Assembly: GCF_021234875.1 (NCBI RefSeq)
Contig: NZ_JAJQVM010000027.1
Coordinates: 1-64,000 of the forward strand
Origin: Marinibactrum halimedae
Lineage (GTDB): Bacteria; Pseudomonadota; Gammaproteobacteria; Pseudomonadales; Cellvibrionaceae
Direction: 5' to 3'
Length of the DNA: 64,000 nt
This document shows positions 46,220-56,488 of this stretch, in pieces; the stretch's first letter is position 1, and each line of letters starts with the position of its first letter. The notes below the pieces were generated by a model. It saw only the letters and a program-made list of their open reading frames with translations. It did no database searches and was not told where the DNA came from. The translations under genes and the position numbers were made by a program.

Positions 46220-46804
46220 TTATGAGCCACCTTGCAAGTGCTCGATTAATTTCTTCCAATCAAACGCAGGACCTGGATCCGTTTTTCGCCCAGGCGCAAT
46301 ATGCTCATGTCCTGTAATGCGCTCATTATGAATGTCAGGGTAACTTTTCTTAAGCGCCTTAATCAATTCAACAGTAGAACAATATTGAGGTTGCTCATAC
46401 GGCGTGTTGTCTGCGCCTTCCAACTCAATACCAATTGAATAATTATTGCAATCGTCTTCACCATCAAAACTCGATTTTCCAGCGTGCCAAGCACGATTTT
46501 CTGTAGACACGAACTGAGTGATATTACCTTCCCTAGACACCAAAAAGTGCGCAGAAACTTCAACACCTCTGATCGTCTCAAAGTAAGGGTGCTTGTCCCA
46601 ACATAGCTGATTACAAAAAAATTGCTCAATATAGCCACCACCAAACTGTTCAGGTGGTAAACTGATATTGTGAATAACCACCAATGACACCTTCGCCTCA
46701 ATCGGCCTCCTGTTAAAATTCGGTGAACATAGGTGCCGAACAGATATGGAGGGCACCCTAAGAACCCCTCTTTCGAGCTTCAACCACCCATTTTCAAGAT
46801 ACAT
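46220..46804 (-). CDS. ampD: 1,6-anhydro-N-acetylmuramyl-L-alanine amidase AmpD
   Basis: The ATG at 46804 (GGAACG upstream) gives MYLENGWLKLERGVLRV and 194 residues; a longer frame to 46846 lacks support. Zinc ligands are visible: His in VVIHNISLPPEQFGG, then His and Asp in TGHEHIAPGRKTDPGPAFDW. The NNYSIGIELEGADNTPYE motif is typical. It cleaves the peptide from anhydro-MurNAc in the cytoplasm after AmpG import, removing the AmpR-activating signal. It precedes ampE in the same operon. Confidence 0.95.
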   Translation of the reverse strand: MYLENGWLKLERGVLRVPSISVRHLCSPNFNRRPIEAKVSLVVIHNISLPPEQFGGGYIEQFFCNQLCWDKHPYFETIRGVEVSAHFLVSREGNITQFVSTENRAWHAGKSSFDGEDDCNNYSIGIELEGADNTPYEQPQYCSTVELIKALKKSYPDIHNERITGHEHIAPGRKTDPGPAFDWKKLIEHLQGGS

Positions 46805-47090
46805 GATAGTCGTTCCACAGTAATTCACGATAACCCATTCTACCACTCAAAGTTCTTTCGCCTTTAAAGACAGTGGAAAATAAGAAAAAAGAGTACTGTA
46901 AAATATTAATTTGACCAGTCGAACCTCTCCCCTACCATACAAACTACCTGTCGGATTTTACAATCACACGAGAGCGAAACAGCAAGAGTGGGCTTGATAA
47001 AAGAAAAAATAAATCAATAAGAAAGAAAATCGGCAGGTGTATATAGAGTCGTGTAAGGTAATGGAAGCAGAAAGGAAAATAAAGCAGTAA

Positions 47091-47112
47091 CAAAGGGCAT
47101 TAAAGCCCTTTG
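47091..47112 (-). terminator. Hairpin at the end of the DUF1631 gene
   Basis: CAAAGGGC and GCCCTTTG pair over 8 bp and enclose the stop codon. No T-run follows directly on the minus strand, so it is a weak terminator candidate. Confidence 0.4.
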
Positions 47113-49523
47113 CTTTCTCGAAGGTTGCTAATAACCGACTCTAAAGCTCGGTCAAAAAGCATACTATTATCAAGCAGTCGAAAATCACCACTTTGCAAGG
47201 CAAACGCCAAATCTTCCCTCGCTTTTTCCGCCACCTTCATACCACTGCGATTTACAAAGATGTATTTACCAGTTGAACGAATTATAGCCGCCAAACGGCA
47301 GCGTGAGGCTTGACCATCAACAACCTGCTCGAACCAACTGCCTTGAGAAAGTGCATCTACCTGTGACAAGAACTGTGGAATGGCTTTAGATGCGGCAGAA
47401 TTAACTTCTTCAGGGTTTGCCCTTCTTGAATGAGTCATCAGCTTACTAGTAGCTTGAGCCGAAGCATTCTTAATAATCGTGCCACCTTTTGTATCGGCAC
47501 TATGGGTATTGCTCTTAACTGATATCTGTTGATTCGAAACTGATACAGGCTCATTCTGAGCTGGCCCAACTGCTTTACTTGCCGGTGCGGTTTCATTCGC
47601 AGCTGAACTGTTCAAATTATTGAGCTCTGCAGGGCCTTTCCTTGGAATTACCCCGGAATCATTCGCAGGTTGAGCATTATTGACTGGATTCGCGTTACCA
47701 CGTAGCTGTTGCAAGTGCTCTGCCTCCATGGATTTCAGCAACTTACTCATGTCAAACGCGTTGTAACTGATCCCTTCTAAACCAAGCTTCACTTTTTTGA
47801 GCAATACAGGAAGGAGCTTTAACAACTTACCACGATTCTCTGACGTAATATCCGTTGTTAGACTCCACACCAACTCTCTCGCTGTTTGGCGTGCGGCAGC
47901 CCAATTCTCTGTTTTCGTGCCCTCTTTCAATGCAATAAGGAACAAAACATTTGCCCAAGCTTCATTCACTAACGTATTCATTTCCAAACTTAGACGCTCA
48001 ACCCCAGGAATTGCAGATAATGCCCTTTCTACAACCTCCCGAGCCAATGCAGTTTTCGCCTTCCCTGCTTCAGCATCCAACGTACGTTTCTCTAAAATAG
48101 AGGCACGACGCTTTTCTTTCTCGGTAAACGAAAGAAAGTCTGTCAACAGGTCTTGGAACAACATAGGGTCCTGATCAAACCTGGTGATAACCGACTCAAC
48201 AATACTTTCGACTTTACGTTTGAAAGGGTCCCTGCCTTTATCATCCGGCTGCCAGCCAATAGCAGCAGTCGCTAACTCATTTAACAGACGCCTTGCTGGG
48301 TGCCCACCTTTATTGAAAAAGGCATTATCAATTAATGCTACTTTCAACATAGGAACTTGAAGTCGTCCTAGTAACAATTTCATTTCATCGTGCAAATTAC
48401 GATCTTCCACAATGAAATCAAACAACAAATTCACCAGGTTGATCACATCCTGATCTAGCTGATTAATGCTGCTGTCATGCTCTTGTTTGGCCGCCTGCTT
48501 AATGGAATCAATGCTAATTTGTGAAGACGCTTGGGCAGAAACTTGGCGTTGAATGTTATTCAACAGAGAGACCAATTCAGTTTGGTCTAAAAGAATATCA
48601 GGAGTTTCATTAGACAGTACTCCGGACACACCACCAGACTGCTGATGAATTAAATTCCGTAATGCATTTAAAACATCCGTACTCTCTGAAGTCTGCGGCT
48701 TATTATCTACAGCATTCTTTACCGAAGTGGTACCTGAAACCTGTGGGCGTTGACGAGATTTCGACGCTGCCCTCTGACCAGAAACACCAAGCGAGGGCAA
48801 AATGTTTTGCCCAATCATGATTTCATTGGCGATCCGATAAAAATCCTTAAGCTCATTCACCACTTTTAAATCAAAGAGCTTAAGCAGTACTAGACGAGCT
48901 TTAATATTAACATCAAGAGTTGACGAAGATTGTACAAACGCTTTACAGAGAGCGTGAGGACCAACAGGATTATTGCGTTGATATACTTTAGTTGGGACGA
49001 GACTATCTAAACGAAGAGTCAGGTGCTGAATAGGCTCTGGAGATGCTTCCAAAGCTTTATTCACCATACTGTCTATTGCAACACTTTCTTCAAGTTGATC
49101 ATTCTGAACGAGCTCCAAATTATCAATATCAAGCTCATAGTCCCAAAAATCATCTTCCGTGCTCTTTGAATCTGATTGCGCTAAATCTCTGAAACCATCA
49201 CTGATATGTTCGCAGAAAGATTGTTCTATGTCGCGACGACGAAGGCGTACAGACCGCATGGCTTCAAAGTACAAGCTCTGCTCTTGATTCGTAGACGCCT
49301 TATCAGCCAACTCAAAAAAGCGATCATCCGCAGATTCAAAAACCGTCCTAAGGTAATTGCGCAGAACCTGTTCCGTTTTCTCTCTGAGCATATGAACAGC
49401 GGCCGGTAAGCGCACCATTGTGTTCTTTTGCTTATTTTGAGCTGCCTTAGCAAGAGACCCGCTCGAAGAGGCAGCCGCTGTATTTAAAGCAACAACATTA
49501 TCGGCGTTCGACTTGACTGACAT
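47100..49523 (-). CDS. DUF1631 family protein
   Basis: The 807-residue cytoplasmic-looking protein has an Ala/Ser-rich start, then helical sequence. LGRLQVPMLKVALIDNAFFNKGGHPARRLLNELA (about 390-425) is a strong DUF1631 signature; QSLYFEAMRSVRLRRRDIE near the N-terminus and the C-terminal GSWFEQVVDGQASRCRLAAIIRSTGKYIFVNRSG also fit. The last domain resembles a PilZ-like small barrel without the c-di-GMP-binding RxxxR motif, so c-di-GMP binding is not claimed. A long, low-complexity Ser/Asn/Ala linker sits at about 640-740. Function is unknown; the family is widespread in gammaproteobacteria. Confidence 0.82.
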   Translation of the reverse strand: MSVKSNADNVVALNTAAASSSGSLAKAAQNKQKNTMVRLPAAVHMLREKTEQVLRNYLRTVFESADDRFFELADKASTNQEQSLYFEAMRSVRLRRRDIEQSFCEHISDGFRDLAQSDSKSTEDDFWDYELDIDNLELVQNDQLEESVAIDSMVNKALEASPEPIQHLTLRLDSLVPTKVYQRNNPVGPHALCKAFVQSSSTLDVNIKARLVLLKLFDLKVVNELKDFYRIANEIMIGQNILPSLGVSGQRAASKSRQRPQVSGTTSVKNAVDNKPQTSESTDVLNALRNLIHQQSGGVSGVLSNETPDILLDQTELVSLLNNIQRQVSAQASSQISIDSIKQAAKQEHDSSINQLDQDVINLVNLLFDFIVEDRNLHDEMKLLLGRLQVPMLKVALIDNAFFNKGGHPARRLLNELATAAIGWQPDDKGRDPFKRKVESIVESVITRFDQDPMLFQDLLTDFLSFTEKEKRRASILEKRTLDAEAGKAKTALAREVVERALSAIPGVERLSLEMNTLVNEAWANVLFLIALKEGTKTENWAAARQTARELVWSLTTDITSENRGKLLKLLPVLLKKVKLGLEGISYNAFDMSKLLKSMEAEHLQQLRGNANPVNNAQPANDSGVIPRKGPAELNNLNSSAANETAPASKAVGPAQNEPVSVSNQQISVKSNTHSADTKGGTIIKNASAQATSKLMTHSRRANPEEVNSAASKAIPQFLSQVDALSQGSWFEQVVDGQASRCRLAAIIRSTGKYIFVNRSGMKVAEKAREDLAFALQSGDFRLLDNSMLFDRALESVISNLRESKGL

Positions 49524-50171
49524 AGTTAAAGCCCGAGTACTAAAAGATTATGAATTATTTTGGGCAAACATCACCCAAAAGGAATAAAAAACATACGCTA
49601 CTTTACGACGATTTTGTATAAAAAACCTACTTTTTAAAATAAAAATTTAAAATAGGCACTTACAACAAAGTTTATGACGCAAAAAATAACAATTCGCTCT
49701 TATCAGCTTAATTTACAGATGCAAACTCTAAATGCTAAAGCAGTACAGCAAGGTCTCCTCTTCACACTATCTTGAGGAAAACCATTTTTTAAGAGAGTAT
49801 TTCTATACCAAGAGACTTACTTCACCAAGAGACTTACTTCGATATTTATATTTTACGTTCATAGCGGCTTATAGACAGAAAAAATTAACAGGTTCGGGAT
49901 TTGCATCACACAGATTATATTGACTAATCCTTTTTTATTACTAAAGAAGTAGTAGATGCAAAATTAGGTAAAATATAATTATATTAGCCTACGCCCTTAG
50001 CACTATTTCATTCATTTGAGAGTAAATATCTTACTTTATTGACTATCCTTCATACTCTGTATTATCCGCCTACGTGATCATGCGCTCTAATTATCGTACA
50101 GTAATCACTTTTCATCCCTCACGTACGTTACTCATACACCAAACTTACACCAACACCCAGCACGGAGACCA
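49524..50171. other. AT-rich intergenic region
   Basis: About 650 bases without a supported gene. It is strongly AT-rich and contains a short direct duplication (AAGAGACTTACTTC, near 49809 and 49829). Divergent promoters for the DUF1631 gene and the protease gene are expected here. Confidence 0.45.
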
Positions 50172-50705
50172 ATGCGAATGGACGAACCTCAGACCTCAAC
50201 CAACCGATTAGGAAAAGGTATGCAACTCATGGCTTGGGTAAGCTTGCTTGGGGTGCTGACGTTGGTTTTTACAGCGATTGACTGGCGTCGCTATAACCCC
50301 AATGGCGACGCTCAAGGCACCTCAACCGGCGCCATCAACGAAGTAGTATTGCAAGCGAATCGACAACACCACTATGTAGTAAACGGGCTCATTAACGGGA
50401 AAAAAGTCATTTTTCTACTGGATACAGGTGCAACGGAAGTGTCTATACCTGCGCATATCGCTTCAGAACTATCACTACCCAAATTGGGACGCTCCCAAGC
50501 ATATACAGCCAATGGTGTTGTGAACGTATTTGATACTAAAATCCAATCTTTACAATTAGGCAGCATCCAATTAAGAAACGTACAAGCCAGTATCAACCCA
50601 GGACAAAACAAAGATGAAATACTCTTAGGAATGACTGCCTTAAAGCAAATAGAGTTTGCACAACGGGGCGACCAGTTAACCTTACGACAGTATCTAATTG
50701 ACTGA
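50172..50705 (+). CDS. Retropepsin-like aspartic protease, membrane-anchored (clan AA)
   Basis: The 177-residue protein has one transmembrane helix (about 17-36, MQLMAWVSLLGVLTLVFTAI) and a periplasmic domain of about 115 residues. FLLDTGATEVSIP (Asp84) is the retroviral-type protease active site; the flanking VVNGLINGKKVIF strand and EILLGMTALKQIEF correspond to the flap and the IxGxxxL signature of TIGR02281-type proteins. Active as a dimer in relatives; substrates are unknown. GGAG 5 bases before the ATG supports the start. It lies about 245 bp upstream of rnfA and may be separate from the operon. Confidence 0.85.
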   Translation: MRMDEPQTSTNRLGKGMQLMAWVSLLGVLTLVFTAIDWRRYNPNGDAQGTSTGAINEVVLQANRQHHYVVNGLINGKKVIFLLDTGATEVSIPAHIASELSLPKLGRSQAYTANGVVNVFDTKIQSLQLGSIQLRNVQASINPGQNKDEILLGMTALKQIEFAQRGDQLTLRQYLID

Positions 50706-50949
50706 TCTCATGGGTTAAATTAGCCAGGCAGAACCCTAGTAGAAACTTTACACCCGACGAATAAATTCTAGAGCAACACCATCATTCCATTCAATAACGA
50801 ACCCCCTATGAGCGAGTGACTCAATCAATCATTTAATGATTTTAGTGCCGCACATCTGCCCTATGACATAATCTGTGTCTATAATGCGCCACCGAGCTTC
50901 CATGTAATAGATTCACACCTTGATTGTGGCGATGAGGAATACAAACCTA

Positions 50950-51525
50950 ATGAGTGAATTTGCTGCCATCTTGCTAAGTACCGTGCTAGTCAACAACTAC
51001 GTGCTTGTACAGTTTTTAGGATTATGCCCTTTTATGGGCGTATCCAATAAACTGGAAACCGCCATCGGAATGGCAGGTGCCACTACCTTTGTGCTCACTC
51101 TAGCGGCGATTTGCAGCTATCTTGTCCATAATTATGTGTTAGTGCCGCTCAATATCGAATACTTACGCACGATTTCATTTATTCTGGTCATTGCCGTAGT
51201 CGTGCAATTTGCCAAAATGTTCATCGAGAAAACCAGCCCTCTCCTCTACCGAGTACTCGGCGTGTTCTTACCTCTCATTACTACCAACTGTGCCGTGCTC
51301 GGAGTTGCGCTTCAAAATACGAATAAAGCCAATAGTTTTATTGAATCAACTTTGTTCGGGTTCGGTGCAGCCGCTGGATTCTCATTGGTTCTTATCTTGT
51401 TTTCTGCTATGAGAGAACGTTTGAGCGCTGCGGACGTTCCTCAGCCTTTCGAAGGTGCTGCCATCGGCATGATTACCGCTGGCTTGATGTCTCTCGCGTT
51501 CATGGGGTTTGCAGGTTTAGTCTGA
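50950..51525 (+). CDS. rnfA: Rnf complex subunit RnfA
   Basis: The ATG at 50950 (GAGGAAT upstream) gives [20 protein letters not shown] and 191 residues, as expected. It has six hydrophobic helices; [23 protein letters not shown] is the conserved start and LGVALQN and MRERL are also conserved. It is an inner-membrane subunit of the ion-translocating ferredoxin:NAD+ oxidoreductase and carries a Cys (LCPF) that, with one in RnfE, holds an iron-sulfur centre in the membrane. First gene of rnfABCDGE. Confidence 0.96.
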   Translation: MSEFAAILLSTVLVNNYVLVQFLGLCPFMGVSNKLETAIGMAGATTFVLTLAAICSYLVHNYVLVPLNIEYLRTISFILVIAVVVQFAKMFIEKTSPLLYRVLGVFLPLITTNCAVLGVALQNTNKANSFIESTLFGFGAAAGFSLVLILFSAMRERLSAADVPQPFEGAAIGMITAGLMSLAFMGFAGLV

Positions 51526-51609
51526 AACTAACCTACCAAAAAATACTTTGTGAATAACCGTAGTAAAAAAGCAATATGACTTTAAACAACAACGAAATTG
51601 GGTATAGAC

Positions 51610-52269
51610 ATGATTGAGTTATTAAGCACTCACCCAATTGCTGCAGCTATTCTGGCACTTGGACTACTGGCCTTAGCGTTTGGGGGAATCTTAGGGTTCG
51701 CCTCCATCAAGTTTAAGGTAGAAGGCGATCCTATTGTTGAGCAAATCGATAACCTTTTACCGCAAACCCAATGCGGTCAGTGTGGCCACCCTGGGTGTCG
51801 GCCCTATGCCGAAGGCATTGCCAATGGAGAGGCCATTAACAAGTGCCCTCCCGGAGGCCAAGCCACTGTTGATGCGTTGGCGGGCCTTTTAGGGGTAGAC
51901 GCCCCAGCGCTGGATGCCGGAGAAGCGGAAGATGCAGACATCCCTAAAGTCGCCTACATTCGCGAAGATGAATGTATTGGTTGCACCAAATGTATCCAAG
52001 CCTGTCCTATGGATGCTATTTTGGGCGCCGCTAAACAAATGCATACGGTGATTGTCGACGAGTGCACAGGTTGCGACTTATGTGTAGAGCCCTGCCCTGT
52101 AGATTGTATTGAGATGCGTCCAATAGAAACCACAGTAAAAACGTGGCATTGGGAAAAACCCAACATAAGTTGGGCAAGTGAGAGCACCTCGACCCCTAAT
52201 ATCATCGCCACCGACAAGCTCACACCCAATGACGCTCAAAAACCCTCTAAAGACGATCGCGCTGCGTAA
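51610..52269 (+). CDS. rnfB: Rnf complex iron-sulfur subunit RnfB
   Basis: The ATG at 51610 is preferred over a TTG 12 bases upstream, giving 219 residues. An N-terminal membrane helix ([22 protein letters not shown]) is followed by an Fe-S-cluster domain ([18 protein letters not shown]) and two ferredoxin-type clusters, [12 protein letters not shown] and [13 protein letters not shown] disordered Ser/Thr/Pro tail follows. It passes electrons between ferredoxin and RnfC. It sits directly after rnfA in the operon. Confidence 0.96.
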   Translation: MIELLSTHPIAAAILALGLLALAFGGILGFASIKFKVEGDPIVEQIDNLLPQTQCGQCGHPGCRPYAEGIANGEAINKCPPGGQATVDALAGLLGVDAPALDAGEAEDADIPKVAYIREDECIGCTKCIQACPMDAILGAAKQMHTVIVDECTGCDLCVEPCPVDCIEMRPIETTVKTWHWEKPNISWASESTSTPNIIATDKLTPNDAQKPSKDDRAA

Positions 52270-52290
52270 GACATCGGAGCAAGAATTATC

Positions 52291-54675
52291 GTGACCGCTG
52301 CCAATCTCCAAGCTGGAAACCCACAACTTATTGCCACTGATGAAGAGAGAACCCTTTTCACCATTCCAGGTGGCGTGCATCCGCCAGAAAACAAACAACA
52401 ATCGCTAAACAGCCCCATTGTTGCCGCCCCACTGCCAGGCAAAGTGATATTGCCGTTGTCCCAGCATATTGGAGCCCCCTCTCTCCCAATAGTGAGAGTG
52501 GGTGACCATGTACTAACAGGGCAATTAATTGCGGAAGGCGATGGCTATGTCAGCCTGCCTGTTCATGCTTCTGTCTCAGGCACCATTGTTGCTATTGAAG
52601 AACATCCGCTTCCTCACGCTTCTGGGCTATCCGACCTTTGCATCATTATTGAGTCAGATGGGAAAGACGCTTCGATCCCCATGCAAGAGAGACCCGATTA
52701 TCGCAACCAATCCGCCAAATCACTGCTTGATATCATCAGAGAAGCCGGTATTGCAGGAATGGGCGGCGCTGGTTTTCCCGCTGCCGTAAAACTAAACCCG
52801 AGAGCAGGTTGCAGTATCGAGCACTTAATCATTAATGGTACAGAGTGCGAACCTTACATCACCGCTGATGACATACTCATGCAAGAGCGTGCCCAAGATA
52901 TTGTCGCAGGTGTTGAATTACTCTCTAAAATTCTGGGCGAACCCAAAGATGTCGTCATTGGCATTGAGGACAACAAACCTGAAGCGATTGCCACCATGCG
53001 GGAAACCGTCAAGAACACGCCCATTCAAGTGGCGGTCTTCCCAACGAAATACCCCTCCGGTGGCGAAAAGCAACTTATTCAGATTTTGACCGGCAAAGAA
53101 GTACCCAGCGGAGAGCTTCCTTCGAGTATCGGTGTTGTCGTACAAAATGTGGCTACCGCTTATGCCTGCTATCGGGCCGTCCGTTACGGGGAACCTTTTA
53201 TTAGCCGAATCACCACCGTGGTCGGAGAAGCGCTGGCAGAGCAACGAAATGTAGAGGTTCGACTAGGCACACCATTAAGCGATTTACTCACCTTTAACAG
53301 AGTGAATGAAAAGAAGCTCTCTCGTCTCATTATGGGTGGCCCGATGATGGGTTTTGCATTACACAGTGCAGAAGTTCCTGTGGTGAAAACCACCAACTGC
53401 CTCATTGCCCCCACTAAGAAAGAGATGCCGCCAAGCCCGCCAGCCCTCGCCTGTATTCGATGTGGACTCTGTGCAGAAGCCTGCCCGGCTTCACTTTTAC
53501 CTCAGCAACTGTATTGGTATGCACGCAGTGAGGATCACGAAAAACTCGAATCTCACCACTTATTTGACTGCATTGAGTGCGGAGCCTGTTCTTTTGTTTG
53601 CCCGAGCAATATTCCACTCGTGCAGTACTATCGCTCTGCGAAAGGCAAAATCAAACAGCAAGAAATAGAAAAAGAAAAAGCCGATCGATCACGACAGCGT
53701 TTTGAATTCCGCCAAGAACGCATCGCCCGAGCAGAAGCAGAAAAAGAAGCGAAACGAAAAGCCCGCCAGCAAGCAGCTTTAGAAGCAAAACAAAAATTGG
53801 CCGAAGCGAAAGCGGCTGCTGAGCAACACAGCGAAGCCACCCAACAAGCCAATAGCGACGATGCTATCACCAATGCGTTAGCCAAAACACAAACTAAAAC
53901 AACGGACCCGAAAGAACAACAAGCAAAACTTGAGCGTGCTGTTCAAAGTGCAGAGGGTCGCTTACAAAAAGCCAGTGCTCGATTGGTGGAGTCTCAACAA
54001 CATACACCCGATAAAAACGATAAATTCGCAGCTCAAGTTAAACAAGCCGAAGTACGACTGACCGATGCCAAGAAAAAACTCAACGATTTCTTAACAAGCA
54101 CAAATTTCTCAACAAACACATCTGGCACTTCTTCAACTCAAACTCAAGAAGCTCAAAATGAGGCGGATAAAGACAAAGAGCGCCTAAGGCTAGAAAAAGC
54201 CATTAATAGCGCCATGAACAGTATCGAAAAAACGCAAGCTCGACTGGCGGAAGCGGATGATGAAAAACGAGAAAAGTTTGAAAAACAGTTAAATGCTGCC
54301 CAAGAGCGGTTACAAAAAGCGGAAACCAAGTTAGCTGAATTTATGAATCAGCTTGAGACAACCGCTGCACAGGAAAAATTACAGACATTACAACCTGCCA
54401 CTGTGGACGCCCAACCAGAACCAGATACCCCGATGGATGCCGCCAGTGCAGCTATCGCGAGAGCACAAGCGAAAGCTTCGGCGCGGGCATCCATGAGTGA
54501 AGAAGAAAAGCTTAAAGAGCAAATTGACGGTTTAACAAAGCGCTTATCCAAAGCCGAAGAAAAGCTGGCGGCGGCCATTGAAGAAGGAAGTGACAAACAA
54601 GAAGCTCTGTCACTGGGCGTCGAAAAGCTCAAAATAAAGTTACAACAAGCACAACAACAGTTGGAGGATGCCTAA
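52291..54675 (+). CDS. rnfC: Rnf complex NADH-binding subunit RnfC with long coiled-coil tail
   Basis: GTG start with GGAG upstream; 794 residues. N-terminal RnfC domain: FTIPGGVHPPENK, PLPGKVILPLSQHIGAPS, then EAGIAGMGGAGFPAAVKL (glycine-rich NADH/FMN site) and LIINGTECEPYITADD. Two [4Fe-4S] motifs follow: CIRCGLCAEACP and CIECGACSFVCP. From about residue 445 to the end, some 350 residues are Ala/Lys/Glu/Gln-rich coiled coil with repeated units such as RLQKASARLVES, RLTDAKKKLNDF, RLQKAETKLAEF and RLSKAEEKLAAA. This tail is known in gammaproteobacterial RnfC and is likely cytoplasmic; its job is unclear. It couples NADH oxidation to the membrane subunits. Confidence 0.96.
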   Translation: MTAANLQAGNPQLIATDEERTLFTIPGGVHPPENKQQSLNSPIVAAPLPGKVILPLSQHIGAPSLPIVRVGDHVLTGQLIAEGDGYVSLPVHASVSGTIVAIEEHPLPHASGLSDLCIIIESDGKDASIPMQERPDYRNQSAKSLLDIIREAGIAGMGGAGFPAAVKLNPRAGCSIEHLIINGTECEPYITADDILMQERAQDIVAGVELLSKILGEPKDVVIGIEDNKPEAIATMRETVKNTPIQVAVFPTKYPSGGEKQLIQILTGKEVPSGELPSSIGVVVQNVATAYACYRAVRYGEPFISRITTVVGEALAEQRNVEVRLGTPLSDLLTFNRVNEKKLSRLIMGGPMMGFALHSAEVPVVKTTNCLIAPTKKEMPPSPPALACIRCGLCAEACPASLLPQQLYWYARSEDHEKLESHHLFDCIECGACSFVCPSNIPLVQYYRSAKGKIKQQEIEKEKADRSRQRFEFRQERIARAEAEKEAKRKARQQAALEAKQKLAEAKAAAEQHSEATQQANSDDAITNALAKTQTKTTDPKEQQAKLERAVQSAEGRLQKASARLVESQQHTPDKNDKFAAQVKQAEVRLTDAKKKLNDFLTSTNFSTNTSGTSSTQTQEAQNEADKDKERLRLEKAINSAMNSIEKTQARLAEADDEKREKFEKQLNAAQERLQKAETKLAEFMNQLETTAAQEKLQTLQPATVDAQPEPDTPMDAASAAIARAQAKASARASMSEEEKLKEQIDGLTKRLSKAEEKLAAAIEEGSDKQEALSLGVEKLKIKLQQAQQQLEDA

Positions 54676-54689
54676 GCTAGGCCCTATTT

Positions 54690-55772
54690 ATGGCACTGAT
54701 CAAACAATCGTCTCCACATACACGGGGCCAAACCGACACCACTAAAATCATGCAAACCGTGATTTTGGCAACAATACCGGGCATTCTTACGCTCACCTAT
54801 TTTTTCGGTATTGGCACTTTTATCAATTTGATCCTGGCATCCGCTTTTTGCCTGATCATTGAAGCCTCAGTACTCAAAGTTCGACGCCGACCTGTTGGCT
54901 TTTTTCTCAAAGACTACAGCGCCTTGGTTACTGCCGTGTTGCTTGGCGTCGCGTTGCCCCCCTACTGTCCGTGGTGGATAATTTTCATAGGCAGCCTTTT
55001 TGCTATCGGCATTGCCAAACAATTGTACGGGGGGCTGGGTTACAACCCTTTCAACCCTGCCATGGTCGGTTATGTGGTGCTGCTCATTTCTTTTCCGGTG
55101 GAAATGACTCGCTGGCCTGCCCCTACTTCTATCTTAACAGACTCGCAATCGTTACCTGGTTTAACCGATGCACTCTCCTTAGTATTTGGTTTTGCGTCGC
55201 CAGTATTACTCGATGGTTATACGGGCGCCACACCACTGGATGCTTTCAAGCAAAACACCGGTCTTATGGCAGATAACCTCTATGCCAGCCAAGCGATTTT
55301 TCGTGAAGCACATTTTGCTGGTGCAGGTTGGGAGTGGGTGAATGTGGCTTTTTTACTGGGCGGCCTATTTCTACTTTATCGCAAAGTATTCACATGGCAT
55401 GCCCCGATCGCCATGCTCGCCAGCTTAGGATTCTGTGCGTTGATTTTTTATGATGGCGGCAGTAACACCAGTGGCGCATCCCCTCTCCTGCACTGGTTCT
55501 CTGGCGCCACCATGCTCGGCGCATTTTTCATTATCACAGACCCGGTGAGCTCTGCGGTTTCTAATAAAGGGCGCCTGATCTATGGAGGGTGTATCGGCAT
55601 CATCATTTACGTAATTCGACAATGGGGAAATTATCCAGATGCCGTGGCATTTGCCGTACTACTAATGAACTTTGCCGCACCGTTCATTGATTACTACACC
55701 TTGCCAAGAACTTACGGCCATACGCAATCGCGCCGCGCCACTGATAAAATCGACACATCACAACGTCGATAA
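54690..55772 (+). CDS. rnfD: Rnf complex membrane subunit RnfD
   Basis: The 360-residue polytopic membrane protein has about ten helices. DGYTGATPLDAFKQ contains the Thr of the covalent-FMN attachment site, and QLYGGLGYNPFNPAMVGYVVL is a conserved NqrB/RnfD motif. It transfers electrons through its flavin across the membrane. It starts 14 bp after the rnfC stop. Confidence 0.96.
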   Translation: MALIKQSSPHTRGQTDTTKIMQTVILATIPGILTLTYFFGIGTFINLILASAFCLIIEASVLKVRRRPVGFFLKDYSALVTAVLLGVALPPYCPWWIIFIGSLFAIGIAKQLYGGLGYNPFNPAMVGYVVLLISFPVEMTRWPAPTSILTDSQSLPGLTDALSLVFGFASPVLLDGYTGATPLDAFKQNTGLMADNLYASQAIFREAHFAGAGWEWVNVAFLLGGLFLLYRKVFTWHAPIAMLASLGFCALIFYDGGSNTSGASPLLHWFSGATMLGAFFIITDPVSSAVSNKGRLIYGGCIGIIIYVIRQWGNYPDAVAFAVLLMNFAAPFIDYYTLPRTYGHTQSRRATDKIDTSQRR

Positions 55773-55822
55773 TTAAACCTTGATAACTAAACGTTGAGAA
55801 CACTAGGACGATAAACATTACT

Positions 55823-56470
55823 ATGCTGGCCATTACCATCAGCAAAAACAGTCTCATTTTAGGGTTATTCGCCCTATCCACGGCTGCCGTTTTGGCACTG
55901 ACTCATGAAGGCACAAAAGAGCGCGTTGCCGCTTCCGAGCGAGCCGCCGCACAAAAAGCACTGTTGCAATTGTTTCCCGAACATCAGCACGACAATGATC
56001 TACTCATGGATACCGTACCCGTCCCCGAAAAGTACCGCTCAACATTGGGCACTGGCGAAGAAGACAGTATTCATGTTGCCCGAAATAAGAACGTACCTAT
56101 TGGTATTATCGTGCCAACCACTGCGCGAGATGGATACAGCGGTGACATTCGTATGATTGTGGGCATTAACATGGACGGCACCTTGGCAGGTGTACGCGTG
56201 TTAGACCACAAAGAAACTCCAGGGCTGGGTGACAAAATCGATCTCAAGAAAAGCGATTGGGTGCTCTCGTTTAATGGAAAGTCCATCAACTTGCCACAAA
56301 AACAAGGCTGGAAGGTCAAGAAAGACGGCGGAGAATTTGATCAATTCACCGGCGCCACCATTACGCCCAGAGCCGTTGTGCACCAAGTGCATCAAGTACT
56401 GTCCTTTTTCGAACAAGAACACACACAGTTGCCGCTCAAGGTATCAGAACCTAATACATCAACACCCTAA
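55823..56470 (+). CDS. rnfG: Rnf complex FMN-binding subunit RnfG
   Basis: The 215-residue protein has one N-terminal membrane helix (LILGLFALSTAAVLALT) and a periplasmic FMN-binding domain. DQFTGATITPRAVV holds the Thr expected to carry the phosphoester-linked FMN, added by ApbE (not in the window). GVRVLDHKETPGLGDKID is the other conserved part. It receives electrons from RnfD and sits between rnfD and rnfE. Confidence 0.95.
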   Translation: MLAITISKNSLILGLFALSTAAVLALTHEGTKERVAASERAAAQKALLQLFPEHQHDNDLLMDTVPVPEKYRSTLGTGEEDSIHVARNKNVPIGIIVPTTARDGYSGDIRMIVGINMDGTLAGVRVLDHKETPGLGDKIDLKKSDWVLSFNGKSINLPQKQGWKVKKDGGEFDQFTGATITPRAVVHQVHQVLSFFEQEHTQLPLKVSEPNTSTP

Positions 56471-56488
56471 CGCTTGAGAGATCTAGAT

